Origin: Marchantia polymorpha subsp. ruderalis
Lineage: Eukaryota > Streptophyta > Marchantiopsida > Marchantiales > Marchantiaceae
Direction of reading: 5' to 3'
Length of the DNA stretch: 64,000 nt
NCBI GenBank assembly: GCA_037833965.1
Contig: AP031354.1
Span: forward strand, 14,920,001 to 14,984,000
The notes below the pieces were generated by a model, which was not told the origin of the DNA, did no database searches, and saw only the letters and a program-made list of their open reading frames with translations. Within the stretch, counting starts at the first letter, position 1. Each line of letters starts with the position of its first letter. Positions 49,151 to 61,735 of this stretch are shown here, piece after piece. The position numbers and the translations under genes are program-made.

Positions 49151-51028
49151 GGATTCACTAAGAGCTTTTTAAATCTGATGCACTGGTCAACCCTAGCCTC
49201 ACAATGAGCCGAAGACTACAAGCAACCTATCAAACTCCTACGAACGATAGTATACCTAAACTTTGCTAAGCATAAAAAGTAGTGCTATAGGACAATTGAC
49301 TTAAGCTACGTCACAGGTGCAGATGATGTGACAACTTTCTAGAGTCCTATGCTCCCTGAGGATTGAAAATCGAGCTTTTTAAAACTGATGCACCGACAGT
49401 AACGTACCTACCAGGGAACAAACCAGGAGCTCTGATGAAAATATCGATTAAGTTGTTCTCATCGTGAAATCATTGATGCAACCAATGTGAAACCGTGAGC
49501 GAACGAAAAGTCGAGAATTGGTATACGGTTAACTTTGAATAGATTCATCCAGATACTACAGGTTATGGTCAGCGTGCAGACTACTTCCACGTCACCTCGT
49601 CACCCACCGCAACGATAAACTCTGACCAAAGTGCAGAAAATTTGGCGAAGTGCTGAAAATCTGACCAATTGGACTCTGTGCATTTCTTCGCTCAACCGTG
49701 TGCCGCGTAGCGCGTGGATGACTTATGATCTGCATAATCAAGGGGGCGCTTGTGCATGAAAGTCAACCTGAAAGAACCAGTTTCTCGGTCGGGACGTGCA
49801 CTGCCACTCAACTTAACTCGATACTAGCGGGCAGCTACGGCACGGAAGTGTCACACTCAAACCCGCGCGAATTTGAGCCGTGTTCTTTTGAAAAAGCTGA
49901 GGTTCTCTTCTCTTATCACCCACTTTCACGAATATGCCGATCGAAGTCCAATTCTCGTTTAACGCGCCTAGTACCTGTAGGCGCTTTGGAAGGGACAATG
50001 TATGATATATCTCGCGGACGGTACAATTACTTTCATGATGGGAGGAAAAGTAAACGATCCAAACCGTCACCACCTAACCGAAGGTGACGACCAAGACCAG
50101 CAGCCCCATCCAATATTTAATCTATTTCTTTCACCCCGAGTTCGGGCGTATAATGAATGGCACGTTCAAATTCAACGCAGAGACATACAATCAACCAACG
50201 CCTCACACCTAGCACTCGAAAAGACGATGTTGGTACTGGGCAGAGTGTCCTGCCTGTCGCACATTATTGCATGCACAATCTAGCAGCCGGCGACGGAGGA
50301 GTTTCGACGAGAAACAAGGCAAGGGGGGCAGAGTCCTTGAAGGCGTTCGACCACGACTCCATGACACGAGACTGCAACTGGGGGCACGATGCACGACCAA
50401 CCTATTCCTCGGGAACTGAAATCAAGATATACCATCAGCAAGTGAACTTTCTGAAGTGCGAGAATATGAATTTGATGAACTCTGTTTATGAACATATCTT
50501 GATTTGGACGCCCTTTCCCCGAAGCAAAGCTCGGCCTTCCCACTGACAGGGGTGGGGGAGAGGGCATCGAGCTAGAAAGAAAGGTCCTCGCATCGCAGGA
50601 CTCCGGAACCCAGGAAGTCTGCAGTCCTAGTGCAGCAAATGAAATTTTCTTCATAGGCAGCGATTTGTGGCGGGGGGAGGGAGGAAGTAGGCGTTGCTGC
50701 TAAGCCAACTACTAAAAACGCTCGTCTACTGCAAACCTCAAACTACACTGCATCTAAGTCGGTGCGTCATCCTGGTCCTAGCAACAACTTCTACATCGAG
50801 TTCGCCCATGCAGCCCTTCGTACGTAACATGGAAAAACTCCTCCGAAAAATTTGTGAAGTACTAACAAGGCTTCCTGTCAACGAGTAAGATGATGATGAT
50901 CCGAGCATTGGGAACATGTGAATAGGACTCGGTCGGCAGACATCTACGTGAAGTGGATTGATGGCTTTGCGGGCTGGACACTACGACCAGCTAGCTACAC
51001 TGTGTCTATGGAAACAGGGCTCGACACA
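49151..51028. other. Intergenic DNA with a short direct repeat
   Basis: A 22-base sequence (GAGCTTTTTAAATCTGATG plus CAC) at 49162-49183 recurs with one difference at 49372-49393, in the same orientation. Otherwise no gene is recognised. Overlapping frames at 49.7-50.6 kb on both strands look like chance. The right part should hold the 3' UTR of the minus-strand gene ending at 51029. Confidence 0.5.
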
Positions 51029-51715
51029 CTACGCTGAGTTGAGATCCGTGACCTCTTCAGGTTGAGAGGCCTCGAGGTGGGGCATTCTGTGGGGGGCCTC
51101 TTCCTTGTCATTGGCCTCTTTGCCGTCCACCTCCGCCTTCTCGTGCTTGCCATTGGTGTTGTTCTCCTCCTCTATGACGCCGATATCATCCGCTTCGTCG
51201 CCTCCGAGTTGCCAAGCCGGCTCCTCCGCCGCCTCGACATCATCCACAGGCTTCTCGGGGGCCTCGGACTTTTGCCTCTTCCTGCTTCCATTCTGTTCGC
51301 CGTCCTCGGCGTGGTGGCCGTTCAGTTGCTCTTCCTCATCCTCCTGCTGATCTCCCGAGGCGGCGTCATGGCCGGCGTCCGCCCTCGGCTTCTCTTCATC
51401 TCCATCTTCCGCATGCACTTCCTCTTCCTCATCGTCCTCCTCTGCTCCGTTCTCGTGAGTCCTGTCCTCTTCATTGTCGTGCTCTTCATCGTCAATCTTC
51501 TCGAGAGTCTCCGGGTTCCGAATAGCCATCTTGCCAGACTTGTCGCTCTTGATTTTGTACCTGGGCTCGTCGACGGATGCCTGGAACTTCTTGGTGCCAA
51601 GCTTCGCGGGCTCGGTGAGCTTCTCCACTATATAGCCAGTGGCCTTTCCTGCACCATACTTCCACGATACGTGGTCCCCCTTCTCGAACTCGGGCTTCAT
51701 TTGAGCTTGAGCCAT
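51029..51715 (-). CDS. HVA1/TUDOR-like (DUF2945) domain protein with acidic tail
   Basis: A single-exon gene of 228 residues. The start is the ATG at 51715 (MAQAQMKPEF); an in-frame GTG four codons upstream is not needed. Residues about 9-73 match the small hypervirulence-associated/TUDOR-like domain as I remember it: F-KGD-VSWKYG-GKATG-I, then P-Y-I-SDKSGK-A and N-P-E. This domain is common in bacteria and fungi and is present in plants; its molecular role is poorly known. From residue 75 the protein is a low-complexity Glu/Asp-rich tail with Gly, Ala and Asn, broken by a basic cluster SRKRQK (144-149) that could be a nuclear localisation signal. The acid tail suggests a chromatin- or histone-binding role, but that is inference. 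The antisense frame on the plus strand is a shadow of this gene. Confidence 0.85.
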   Translation of the reverse strand: MAQAQMKPEFEKGDHVSWKYGAGKATGYIVEKLTEPAKLGTKKFQASVDEPRYKIKSDKSGKMAIRNPETLEKIDDEEHDNEEDRTHENGAEEDDEEEEVHAEDGDEEKPRADAGHDAASGDQQEDEEEQLNGHHAEDGEQNGSRKRQKSEAPEKPVDDVEAAEEPAWQLGGDEADDIGVIEEENNTNGKHEKAEVDGKEANDKEEAPHRMPHLEASQPEEVTDLNSA

Positions 51716-52664
51716 CTCTCTCTGCACGTCCGGCTCTTTATCGTGCGCGAAGTGCTCGTGCGCTCAAGTCGAGTCTTCGCTTTCTATCACAATCGAAACT
51801 CCTCCACAGACCCCGGGTCGCTTCTTCGCCTCTCCTTATAGCTCGACCGTGCCTGCATACGAGCACCTTGCAATATCAGACCACGAGAGCTCTTCTGCCT
51901 ACACGAAATTAACCACCACGTCTCAAAAGCTGCAAAGTCTTTGACCCCACCTCGCAAAGCAAAGCGGTCAAAAGGTACCCGAGTCATAATAAGTATCGCC
52001 GAGCGCCCCCCGCAGACATGTAATCAGCGGGGCGAAGGGCCCCGAGCCACAGCGCTCGTCGCGATCAAGAACACCCAAGAAACTTCGTAACCCCTCCCTC
52101 CCTCCCTCCCTCAAGCAAACAAGCGAAAACTTCAAGCCCCGCATTTCGATGTCTCACAAATGATTGAAAGTCAACTCTACGGCTCTAGGCTCCAGAAAGA
52201 GTACAACCGCACAAACGAAAACAATCCATGAGCCGGTGGGTGTCTAGACTCAGCTACAGCCTCCCCCTCGCACTTTACTCCATGGCCCCACAGCAGAACG
52301 AACGCGCACGTTGCGCAATGCGAACTTCCACAAATGCTCGACATGCCTCATGGGATTGATTAGTTATAAGCCTCGGCGCGGCCGGAGAATTGAGGAATCA
52401 CTCACCAACTCCCGTGCAAGCCTTCGCCTTCGGACAAGGCTTGAGGTTTATGACCGCGGACTCACCACTCACATGGCTCAGGACCCACAGACCCACTCCA
52501 TACGCTTCGACATCGATACCGTGCATGAACCCGCCAGAGCCCAATCAGACAACTGGCGCAAACGAACGAACGAACGCTGCGACTGCAGATGTCTCAGAGC
52601 GACTCGCGTGCCCCGAAAACACACATTCTACTGTCACTCACTCTCGCCCTCTCCTTTCTCGCGG

Positions 52665-52738
<74 letters not shown>

Positions 52739-53107
52739 CACCCCCCGCACGGTCCCACAGAAAAGCCGCGGCCGGTCCTAGACTCGACTATGGCTCGACA
52801 CCACAAATGCCCCGACGACGAACAGAGGTCCAGCCAGGTCTGAACCGCACGACGAACTCACCTTACAAGAGAGAGCTGCACTCAGCACAGCATCGCACGG
52901 GTCTTGCTTCTTCTCTCTCGGCGGCTCTCGCTCTCTTCTTCCCTTCCAGTCCTTCCTTCGTTTCCTCTGTCTCTCTCTCCGTTGAACAACAGCTCAGACT
53001 AACGACAGCTCCACAGCATCAGCAGCAGCAGCGGCAGCACACAGCGGCTCGTCTGATCAATAACTAACAAGAATCACGAGAACCGCCGCTCGTCTGCCGC
53101 ACGTACT
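51716..53107 (-). promoter_or_regulatory. Leader and promoter region of the HVA1-domain gene
   Basis: A GC-rich region upstream of the minus-strand gene. It contains a CCCT run (about 52097-52117), a 71-base CT tract (GA on the coding strand) at 52666-52736 and CAG/CTG-rich sequence at 53015-53040. Frames reading Ser-Leu through the CT tract are artefacts. The transcription start is not resolved. Confidence 0.45.
52666..52736. repeat. CT microsatellite, 71 bases
   Basis: A pure CT dinucleotide tract, GA on the strand of the HVA1-domain gene, about 0.95 kb upstream of its ATG. Confidence 0.95.
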
Positions 53108-53118
53108 TATATATAAAA
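53108..53118. promoter_or_regulatory. TATA-like box readable on both strands
   Basis: TATATATAAAA on the plus strand; the complement reads TTTTATATATA followed by AGTACG, which also contains TATATAA. It could drive the minus-strand HVA1-domain gene through a long leader, or a plus-strand transcript that enters the frame beginning ATG at 53151 (96 codons, start rich in Arg/Glu from a GA tract). The first seems more likely. Confidence 0.35.
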
Positions 53119-54980
53119 GTGTCGAGCAACGGGCGCGCTAAACGACGACGATGATCACACGAGAGCGAGAGCGAGAGAGAGCGCGGGCGATGGATGTCTT
53201 GGGCTCGCAGTCGCAGTCAGACGCGGATATTCGTAAACAATGGCAACTCGATCGATCGGAGGTTTTGGTCAAATCGGAGCTGCGCCTCGTTAGAGTTAAG
53301 GCAAGCTCGGGAGGAATTATTTTGATGCCACTCGATGCATGCGCGCCACCTGTCCCGCCTCCACTTGGCAGGATCGCGGGCCGACACGGCGGAACGACGA
53401 CCCGGCCGACGAGCAACCGGATCGATCCCTCGGCTCGGTAACTCGGATCCTCGCCACGCAACGGTGCGCTCGTACGTACGCCTCCCAAGCACGTGAACCG
53501 AGTGGATTAAATTATTGGTCGCTTAGCTCTAAGTACGCTCTAAGTACGCTTGTGTAACAGCCTCCGCTTCGCGTCGTTAATCACGATGCTGCTGCGTACT
53601 TGGCGAGCCCTGAGCAAGTGGCTTCGCGACTGACTAATCATCCGCTGATATCTGTCGCTCTCGGTCTCGGGGTTCGCGACTTGTGGCCTGCGAGTCCTGC
53701 GCATTTGCTGTTGTTGTTGTTGTTGTTCGCAGGTCTAGCCATCGCGATCGGCTTTGACCTAGTCTACTCCCGAGGCCGGAGTTTGTGTTGCGCTTTTTCC
53801 AATCTAGACCAGATTGAATTATGGATATGGAAGGTGATGGAGCATGATGCCATTGTGCGTGAATCTAATTCACCGTGTTCACCGACAATTCTGATGGTGC
53901 TCGTGTTCATGCAGGTCCTGCGATGTGGAGCATAAAAGCTACTCTAGCATTGTCCGAAAGCCATTAACTGGCTCCGCGCAGTACTGCCGAGGTGAATTTG
54001 CGCCCAGTTCTATTCATGCCCACGCTTACTTTCCCCAGTCCGATGCTCCTGAGTGGATAACTGAATAAAGCAATTGTTTGTTTATGATTTTTTCATTGGT
54101 CCGTTTCACATCCAATACCCTTTTGGGCGTAATGGTTTTCACCACGCGGTGATTCAGTGAAAGATCTGCGCATAAAAAAATCCATTATGACCAGAATCAA
54201 AAGGAAGTGTATGATTGAGGCCTTTATCAAAACTTGTTCGGATTATTTTACCCGTTTATAATCCAGAATATTATATATGCACAAAGATTTTTCTTATGCC
54301 TAAGAAGTGAAGAAACAAAACCTGGTCCTCGTCTCCAGGAAATAGGCGTGATCGGAACGGAAGAAAACTAATAACAAATTTGTCTCCCCAAGCCTATGAT
54401 GGTACATGTCCATATAACTTCTCTACATGTGGTATCCACTTTGATGGGTCATCATGTTGTTGGTAGCTCTCTTTTTCTTGTACATTAAATAGCCACGTAA
54501 TACCTTCCAGCAAGTAGGTATGTTGAAATTATTCAGCCCATGATATTCGAATTTTATAGTACATTTGACTACAGTAGTCTACATTTGACTTCTCTATGGA
54601 TGAATCGTCTGTGGAATTCTTCAAGGTCAATACTATATTTCATAGGTGCCAAAGTCTATCGAGACACATCTTGGTGTAGTAGAGAAAGACTTGCTGAACT
54701 GTATCACTACGGGCTCGTTAAGCAAGTTACTCACTAGTATTAATCAGCTCCGTGAGGAGCGCATCGTGCCTAAATCTACTGCTTACGCTGCTACTGAAAA
54801 AGAGTTCCACGCCACATCCTGTATCTGCTCGAGTGGACCGCCTCGTATTTTGGCTCATCATATGAGCATGAAAAAGCCATTCCGAGGGGTGAGAAGAGAG
54901 ACCTAGTACCTTGCATTGCTCATCATTGGGCCATATAGATTCATTTCTCTTGATGGTGCTGTCTACCAACCATGTCGTGT
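53119..54980. other. Intergenic DNA, no confident gene
   Basis: It contains a GA run just after 53156, a tandem CTCTAAGTACG pair (about 53526-53547) and a TTG trinucleotide run (about 53708-53727). A short frame at 54646-54906 reads in a protein-like way (IETHLGVVEKDLL, then LTSINQLREERIVPK), but has no ATG context or family match and may be a gene fragment. Confidence 0.4.
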
Positions 54981-57170
54981 ATGTATCTTTTAATGTAAAA
55001 CTTTGCATGCTTTTTTAGACTTACGTGAATAATATAGACAAATATTATGATCAGATTAATTGAAATGAACATATTCTATGTAGAACGAGAGCTTTTGGTC
55101 TATATTCTTTCTACATTACACGGCTAAGATTTTGTGTCAAATAAAATGAAGAAGCTTATAAAACCAGTTAGCAAAATTTTGATTTATCTTGGATCAAGAC
55201 TTTATTGAATGTGTGATTCACAAACATTTCATATATGTTAAATAAAGAAGTATTGATACAATTATTGTCTTTGTGGTGGATCGTTCTACTCATTTGTAAG
55301 ATGATCTATGTACACGATACACTTTCATATATACTCATACTTTCAAAATGTAATGAAGTAATAATATACATGTTATTCTTGATACCCTGCATTATTTCTT
55401 TGACATACAATATACAAGTCGAAAAAATTTCTTTTGCTTATTTGAGATTGAAAGATTCAATTTTAAACCTCAAAAAATGAAATAAATCATAACTTTAAGA
55501 TTGAATAAAAGATTGGATTTCAATTTCATGATACTATGTTCTACTTATTGATTTCTTTTAATTATCATTTGTACTTGTAATGCTAGTATTTAATATCTAT
55601 ATAGTATCAATGTACATTTGATAGGATTGAAATATACTAAAAACTACTTAAATTCCATTCTCATGAATCTTGCAAATGCATAAACAAGACAAAAAATGAC
55701 TACAGTATAAAATATAATATAAGTCAACTGATTAAAATTCATTAAGTCTTGATCATCAGTTGAAATTTGCTCAGGATTGCTCCTCATATTTAACTCTTTT
55801 ATCAGGTTTTATTGCTTGAATTTTCTTTGATTCATACTGATATGCGTTTTATATTAATAAATAGTATCTAATGTAACATTTGTTATTACATTTGTATCTC
55901 ATATGACTACTTGTGAATCGTAAATCAATATAATTAATTTTACTAAATATTGAGAGATTAAAAAAAATACATTCCATTTTCAAAACCAAATGATGCACAC
56001 ATTTTCAAATTAATGTACTGTTAATTTTTCTGATGCTAGTATTAATCAAATTTCTTGAATTTGAAAGTTAATAAATCTAAATTGCAAATCTAAATGCATA
56101 CTATGTTATATTGTCAATGAATTTGAAATAAATGAGATATATATTATTATATTTTTAATAGATTTGTACGTAGTTTGATTTCCATAAAGAATTTTTTATC
56201 ACCCAAAAATGAAAAAAGTAAAAAACAATTTCTTTTTTCACTTTATGGTTGTAATTACTAATTTATAGATAACATATTTTTAGTTACATAATTGTCAGAC
56301 AAGTCATCTGATCTCTTACATTGCATTTTATTTTAACACTTTAGTTTACATGAATAAAGAAAATGTTTGTTATTTGCACTATTATGAAAGTTAATCTCAA
56401 TTGAATAAGAATAATCAACAAATACAATTTTTTACGTAATGTTATGAGATAATAAACTATGAAACAAACTTATTTTCTTTCTTTCTTTCACATCTTGAAT
56501 TATGCCATCGTAATAAATATGCATCTTTTTGAAATAATTTTTCTTTTTAAGTAGTGAAGTTATTGATGACAAAAAGAACACGACAAACCACCTACAATTC
56601 ATTTTGTATCTTCTCTCATTTGCAAATCACAATTTCTTGACATCCAAACTCATATGAAACAGCAATATACACTTTTTAACGTTAATCATGATTTATTTTA
56701 CTGATCTTTTGGATAGTTTAACTATGTTGAAAAAGTTACATGACATGAGAAGAAATATGTTGAAAAATAAAATTGATAAAAAATTATCATCTGAAAAGTT
56801 GATGAATCTTGAAATGATTTTTTTTGCAATCTTGAACGAAATAATTTATTTCTAAATTTTTTATAACAATATAAGAAAAAGGATAAGGATTCACCAAGGT
56901 TATTTTACAATGTTCTAAAAGCTATACTTCATCCTAAGCTTTTCTCCCCTCGCTGATGAAAAACAAGAATGACATCCATGTCTCCCAAAAATGAGTCTCA
57001 TTTTCTACTCCATGGATTCGAAATTGATGAGGATGTTTAGAAACTATTATTCTAGATCTGCACACTATTAGTGATATTTATAAACTTTATCACCTCATAA
57101 CTTTAAGTCATCGTCAAACTACAACTGTTTTAACTGGAAACTGCTTACAGCTCATAAATACTTAAAAAAT
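54981..57170. other. AT-rich block
   Basis: A long AT-rich stretch of A/T runs. The few open frames, such as 55235-55480, are the Ile/Leu/Lys-rich kind produced by base composition. No element was recognised. Confidence 0.65.
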
Positions 57171-57660
57171 GCATTTGCTCTTTTATCTTCTGGGAGATGA
57201 AGGGAACTGTGACCTGCCACTATACAGTAACTCGTTTCTTTAACTTGAGATCCGAACTACGTAATTGTGCATGTGGCCGTTTGAACAACCCCGGGTGCGA
57301 CTGCATGGCTTGACGGTCCTTGACTTTATCCCCTTCCTATTCAACGTGTCATTTCACATCCCAGGATTAAATCTCTGAGTAAATTCAGTGAGCTTAGGAC
57401 TGGATTATGACAGACAAGGTACTGTACTGATTGAGCATATCCGGATCGGAGTATGCAGACAATCGTGATTAAACTCTCGTATCAAGACAAATAAGAATAG
57501 CCGTACAAAAAAAGGCAGAACGAATTCATAATGTTTCTTCGGAAAGCCATGAAGGGAAGGCCATGCCAGACGAGTGGCATGTAGAAGACTCATCAAGGAC
57601 GTGGATGTGTGAGAAAAACTAGGCAATGTGTTCAACTAGGATAAATCAGCCTAGGATGTA
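57171..57660. other. Normal-composition island between AT-rich blocks
   Basis: About 0.5 kb with balanced composition between two AT-rich blocks. The minus-strand frame at 57405-57635 has no recognised family. Confidence 0.5.
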
Positions 57661-60600
57661 CGGCTGATTTTATCACCCACTAAAATATTTGTTAACAAAA
57701 TTTACAAAAAAGTCCACAGTAGACATTTTTTTATCAAAATAATTTAAAATAAATCATAAACTGTATTTATTTGATTGAATACAATCATATTGTCAACGTT
57801 ATTAGCATTTAGATTTATCCTCAAGTTCCACGATTACAAAAAGTAAACTTTTTAGAAAGAAATAGATAAAAATATATTTAGACATTACGTAAATCTAAAA
57901 ATGCAATGTTTTGGGTGATGATATGAAAGATTTCATAAATATTCATCACACTAGGGACGAATAAATTCATTCAAAGTATTCGTTAACTTCTTTAAATTTG
58001 AATAATATGCTACGTTTATCTCCAGATCAGAATCTTGGAAACAATCAAATATTCAAATAGAAATAATCTATCTTAAAAAATTATTTTATACCCATTCAAA
58101 ATTCAAATAAATATAAATATATGAAAATCTTCAAGACATAGTTTATTAAATTTATCTGATGTTATTGTATCTAAAGCAAGGAATTTACAAATCAATATGT
58201 GTATTTATGTATGTGAATATCATATAAACTAAATGAACAACAACATACAATCTTTAAAAGATGATAAACAAGGAATCAAAATGACCACAAATATGTATAG
58301 AAACACTTGTCTCCCTTTCCAACTCGTTATTGAAAAAACTAGATACCATTTTCAATTCATGTGTATGTATATGAACATTCATCATGATTTTTGAAATAAC
58401 TAGGATGAACGTAAATGTGCAAAAATTTTACATTGTACATAAATAAAATTTCAGTTATAAGTTCTTGAAATATGTTGATTGAAATTCTACTTGAATTGTT
58501 TAGTATTTACCATCACTTTAAAATATAAATTGGAAAAATATTTCGAAATCTAATCTAATATTACTAATAAGATCATTAAAATTAAGATTTTAATTATTGA
58601 GAAGAAGAATTATATACATATTTCCTTGGTAATGTTTTGAAAAATAGGATACAGTAGTTATACAAAAACTTTCAAGAAATAATCAATTAACTTATATATG
58701 TTATCCATCTTTGTATTCAGCCTATCTTTTAGTAGAAGTATTTGAACATATATATAACTAGAATCTGTTTACGACTAATTTCATTGTGCATATATTATGA
58801 TGTGGTTTTGTTGAAAAATTGAGTTTTTTTAATATATTATTATAAATTTTTAATTCATTCAAATCATAAAGATTACTTTAATAAAAGATAATGTAAAATT
58901 GTATCAAATTTTCTGAGTTTTTCGTGAAATGTTTCTCAGGACTTCTATTTGATATTGAATTAGAAGCTCATAGCAAATTCTTCTTTATAAAATAAAAAGG
59001 TTTAAATTAAAAATTAAAATTAAAAATAATTAGTTGGTGTATCATGAGGAATAACAATAACTATGAATAAATATTATTATTTCTAAATTGGATTTAAATT
59101 TTTTTGATCATAAAATGATTCTGCAGCTAATGTAATACTACTAGTATTCTTAATTCAATTCAATACAAATAAAGAAATATCACATTTGCATGATAAATTT
59201 GAAAAATTTTATTATAGAATAAAATTATATTTTTTCAAATTTTCTTGAAACTCTGCACGCAAGAGAATTTGTGATAATTTCTAAATCTTGCATTTTAAAA
59301 TAACTGAAAAATTATTTGATAGTACATATGTATTAAATAGAAGATGAAATATTTTATTGCATATATATTGGAGCTTTATGCAATCATCTTATATTGTGAT
59401 TATTGAGAAAGACATGCGTTTATAGATAAATAAATATATTTATATTTATATTTATATATATGGAAAAATCATTGATTGATTTATCGAAATTAGACATAAT
59501 CTGTATAAAAAGCTTCAAGTCATGAAAAGAATCATATATGGATTATTTTAGAAATTCAACATAAAATTATCACTTAGACATATCTATTTTGTGTGATTTC
59601 CTGGCCATTGCGAAGCATTTCAAGATCATAAAATATCATGTTATATTACATTTATATTGACTTTTGTAACATATAAGCTTTCTCCTGTTTGAGGTTCGCC
59701 TCTGTATATATATAAGGACTTACATAGAGAAATGTTCATGTTCCAATCATTTACATGAGTTGGATGTTCTCTTCGTTAAAAAATTTATTGTCATGATTTG
59801 TCTATATATATATATATATATATATTCATTTTCTCTCACACTTGATTATTCTTCTGTAGATTTCAGCTTTTGTTTGGACAATATATCGTGGAGTATCTCA
59901 TTTTTTACAATATATCTTATTTCCAATAAGCCTTTGAACCACAATCGATGAGGCTTCAATATATGTCATTAACCATAAAGGTAGGAGGGAGAGAGGAGAC
60001 CTGAGGCTAAATGAGTACTTCACATATCTTAGATTTTAGTCTTTGCAAAACATAAAAAGTTACAAGGAAAAATTTCTTTGCATTTTTTTTCATTTCATTA
60101 ATATCATGATATAAATATATAGACAATCTCATAAATATGTATAAATGAATTCTTTATTTTATGGATTTCCAATTTTGACTTATGAGTAATTTAAAAGATA
60201 ATCCTACAATTCTTGGATTGGTAATTATAGTTGAACAATATGGAGATGGTATTAAGAGGTTGGCATAAATTTCAGGTCTTTTAGTCATTAATGTTTCATA
60301 TAAGGTGGAATTTTTGTTTTTATTTATTTCATTTTATGTTTTCAAAGAAGAGACAAGATGCGTGATGAGATGTGGTATATGCTCTTTATTATTTTCTTGT
60401 GCTGGCTATAGCTTTGGGTTTTTCAAAAACCAAAGCTCTAACTAGTACATGAATTATCTGGTCTGGTGTGACATAGTTTCTTTATCTCAAGTGTACAAGC
60501 ATTTGGAAAGATTATAATGGTATTATTTGAGACAAGTAGACTAAATCAATTTATTTGACTGTTCTAAATATAATGATAAGGTCATAGATAAGATTAAGAG

Positions 60601-61735
60601 ATCATTTTTATGTGCTATCATATTCCACATATTATTTTACATTAGCATTTTTAAGCAAGGTTTGATGTATTTTTGTTTACAGACTTAAATTTGCTCAATT
60701 GGTTCAATATTTATATATTAACTTCTTGATTGTATATGCGTCATATTCAAGATTGTGCTAGATACACAAAGTTGCAAAGAAAATTCAATAGAGACCATGT
60801 AGCATTTGGATTATATTGGAGGAGGATTTTATATGTATCATAAAGCTGGGATTCAAGTTTACGATTTTTTTTGAACTCGAATGCAGTAATTTAAAACAAA
60901 ATGGTAAGTATAACATTGTTGCTACGACATATAATTTTAAGACACTTGCTCTAAAATATATTATTCTTATTTTACAAGTTTTTATTTCTCTTAATCAAAT
61001 AAATTCATCAAAGATATCAATAAGAGAAATCTATTTATTTTGAGAATTCATTTTTTGGCTTATTTTCACCTTATCGAATATGATACATAAATATCATTGA
61101 TATTAACTTCATACATACTTCTATTAGGTATAACTTTATCTTTAACAATTGAAGTTGTTAGTTACTTTTATAAACCCAGAGGACTACAAGACATTTAGGA
61201 TATGCTTTTGCTATGCCTTGTAGTTACAACTACATATGTATGCACATTCTTCTGATATAGGAAACATTATATACATCTAGACCTTCTTTCTAAAGCAGAT
61301 CATAAATGAAGTAATTTTGTATCTAGGAATTATTTGAAATATATTTTTTCCGTATCGTTGGGTGAATTTTTGTATCTCTCAATGAACCGTACGATTTATA
61401 CTAAGTAGATTTTTACTCACTTTTGATTAAGTTATATTTACAGTACTTTACTTTTGGTAATTTTTTCAATTACTCAGAAGATGGTGTCTTTTTTTCAATC
61501 GTAAAGTGATTTGCTATTAATTGGATGACAACATATTTTATTATATTTTTTTGGAAACATAGGTGAAATTGTACTCCAAATAATTTACGTGTTCATTGAT
61601 ATGATCTCCCCATCCTTTTTACTATTCTACTCTGAAGTTTGCTCATGAATTCAGAAAAGTTTACAAAAGATTTTACGAAACTTTTCCAAAGTTTAAAATA
61701 TTTCTGTATTTGTTTCTAAAGCAGAGATCAAACAT
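57661..61735. other. Large AT-rich block
   Basis: About 4 kb of very AT-rich DNA with no credible gene. A TA dinucleotide tract lies at about 59803-59825. No terminal repeats were recognised by eye. Confidence 0.65.
59803..59825. repeat. TA dinucleotide tract
   Basis: About eleven uninterrupted TA units inside the large AT-rich block. Confidence 0.9.

Noticed and set aside
51062-51841. 259-codon plus-strand open frame
   Set aside because: It is the antisense shadow of the acidic HVA1-domain gene: GAG/GAT-rich coding sequence gives Leu/Val-rich frames on the other strand.
52390-53067. Plus-strand frames containing long Ser-Leu repeats
   Set aside because: They are translations of the CT tract and flanks; three overlapping frames are open for the same reason.
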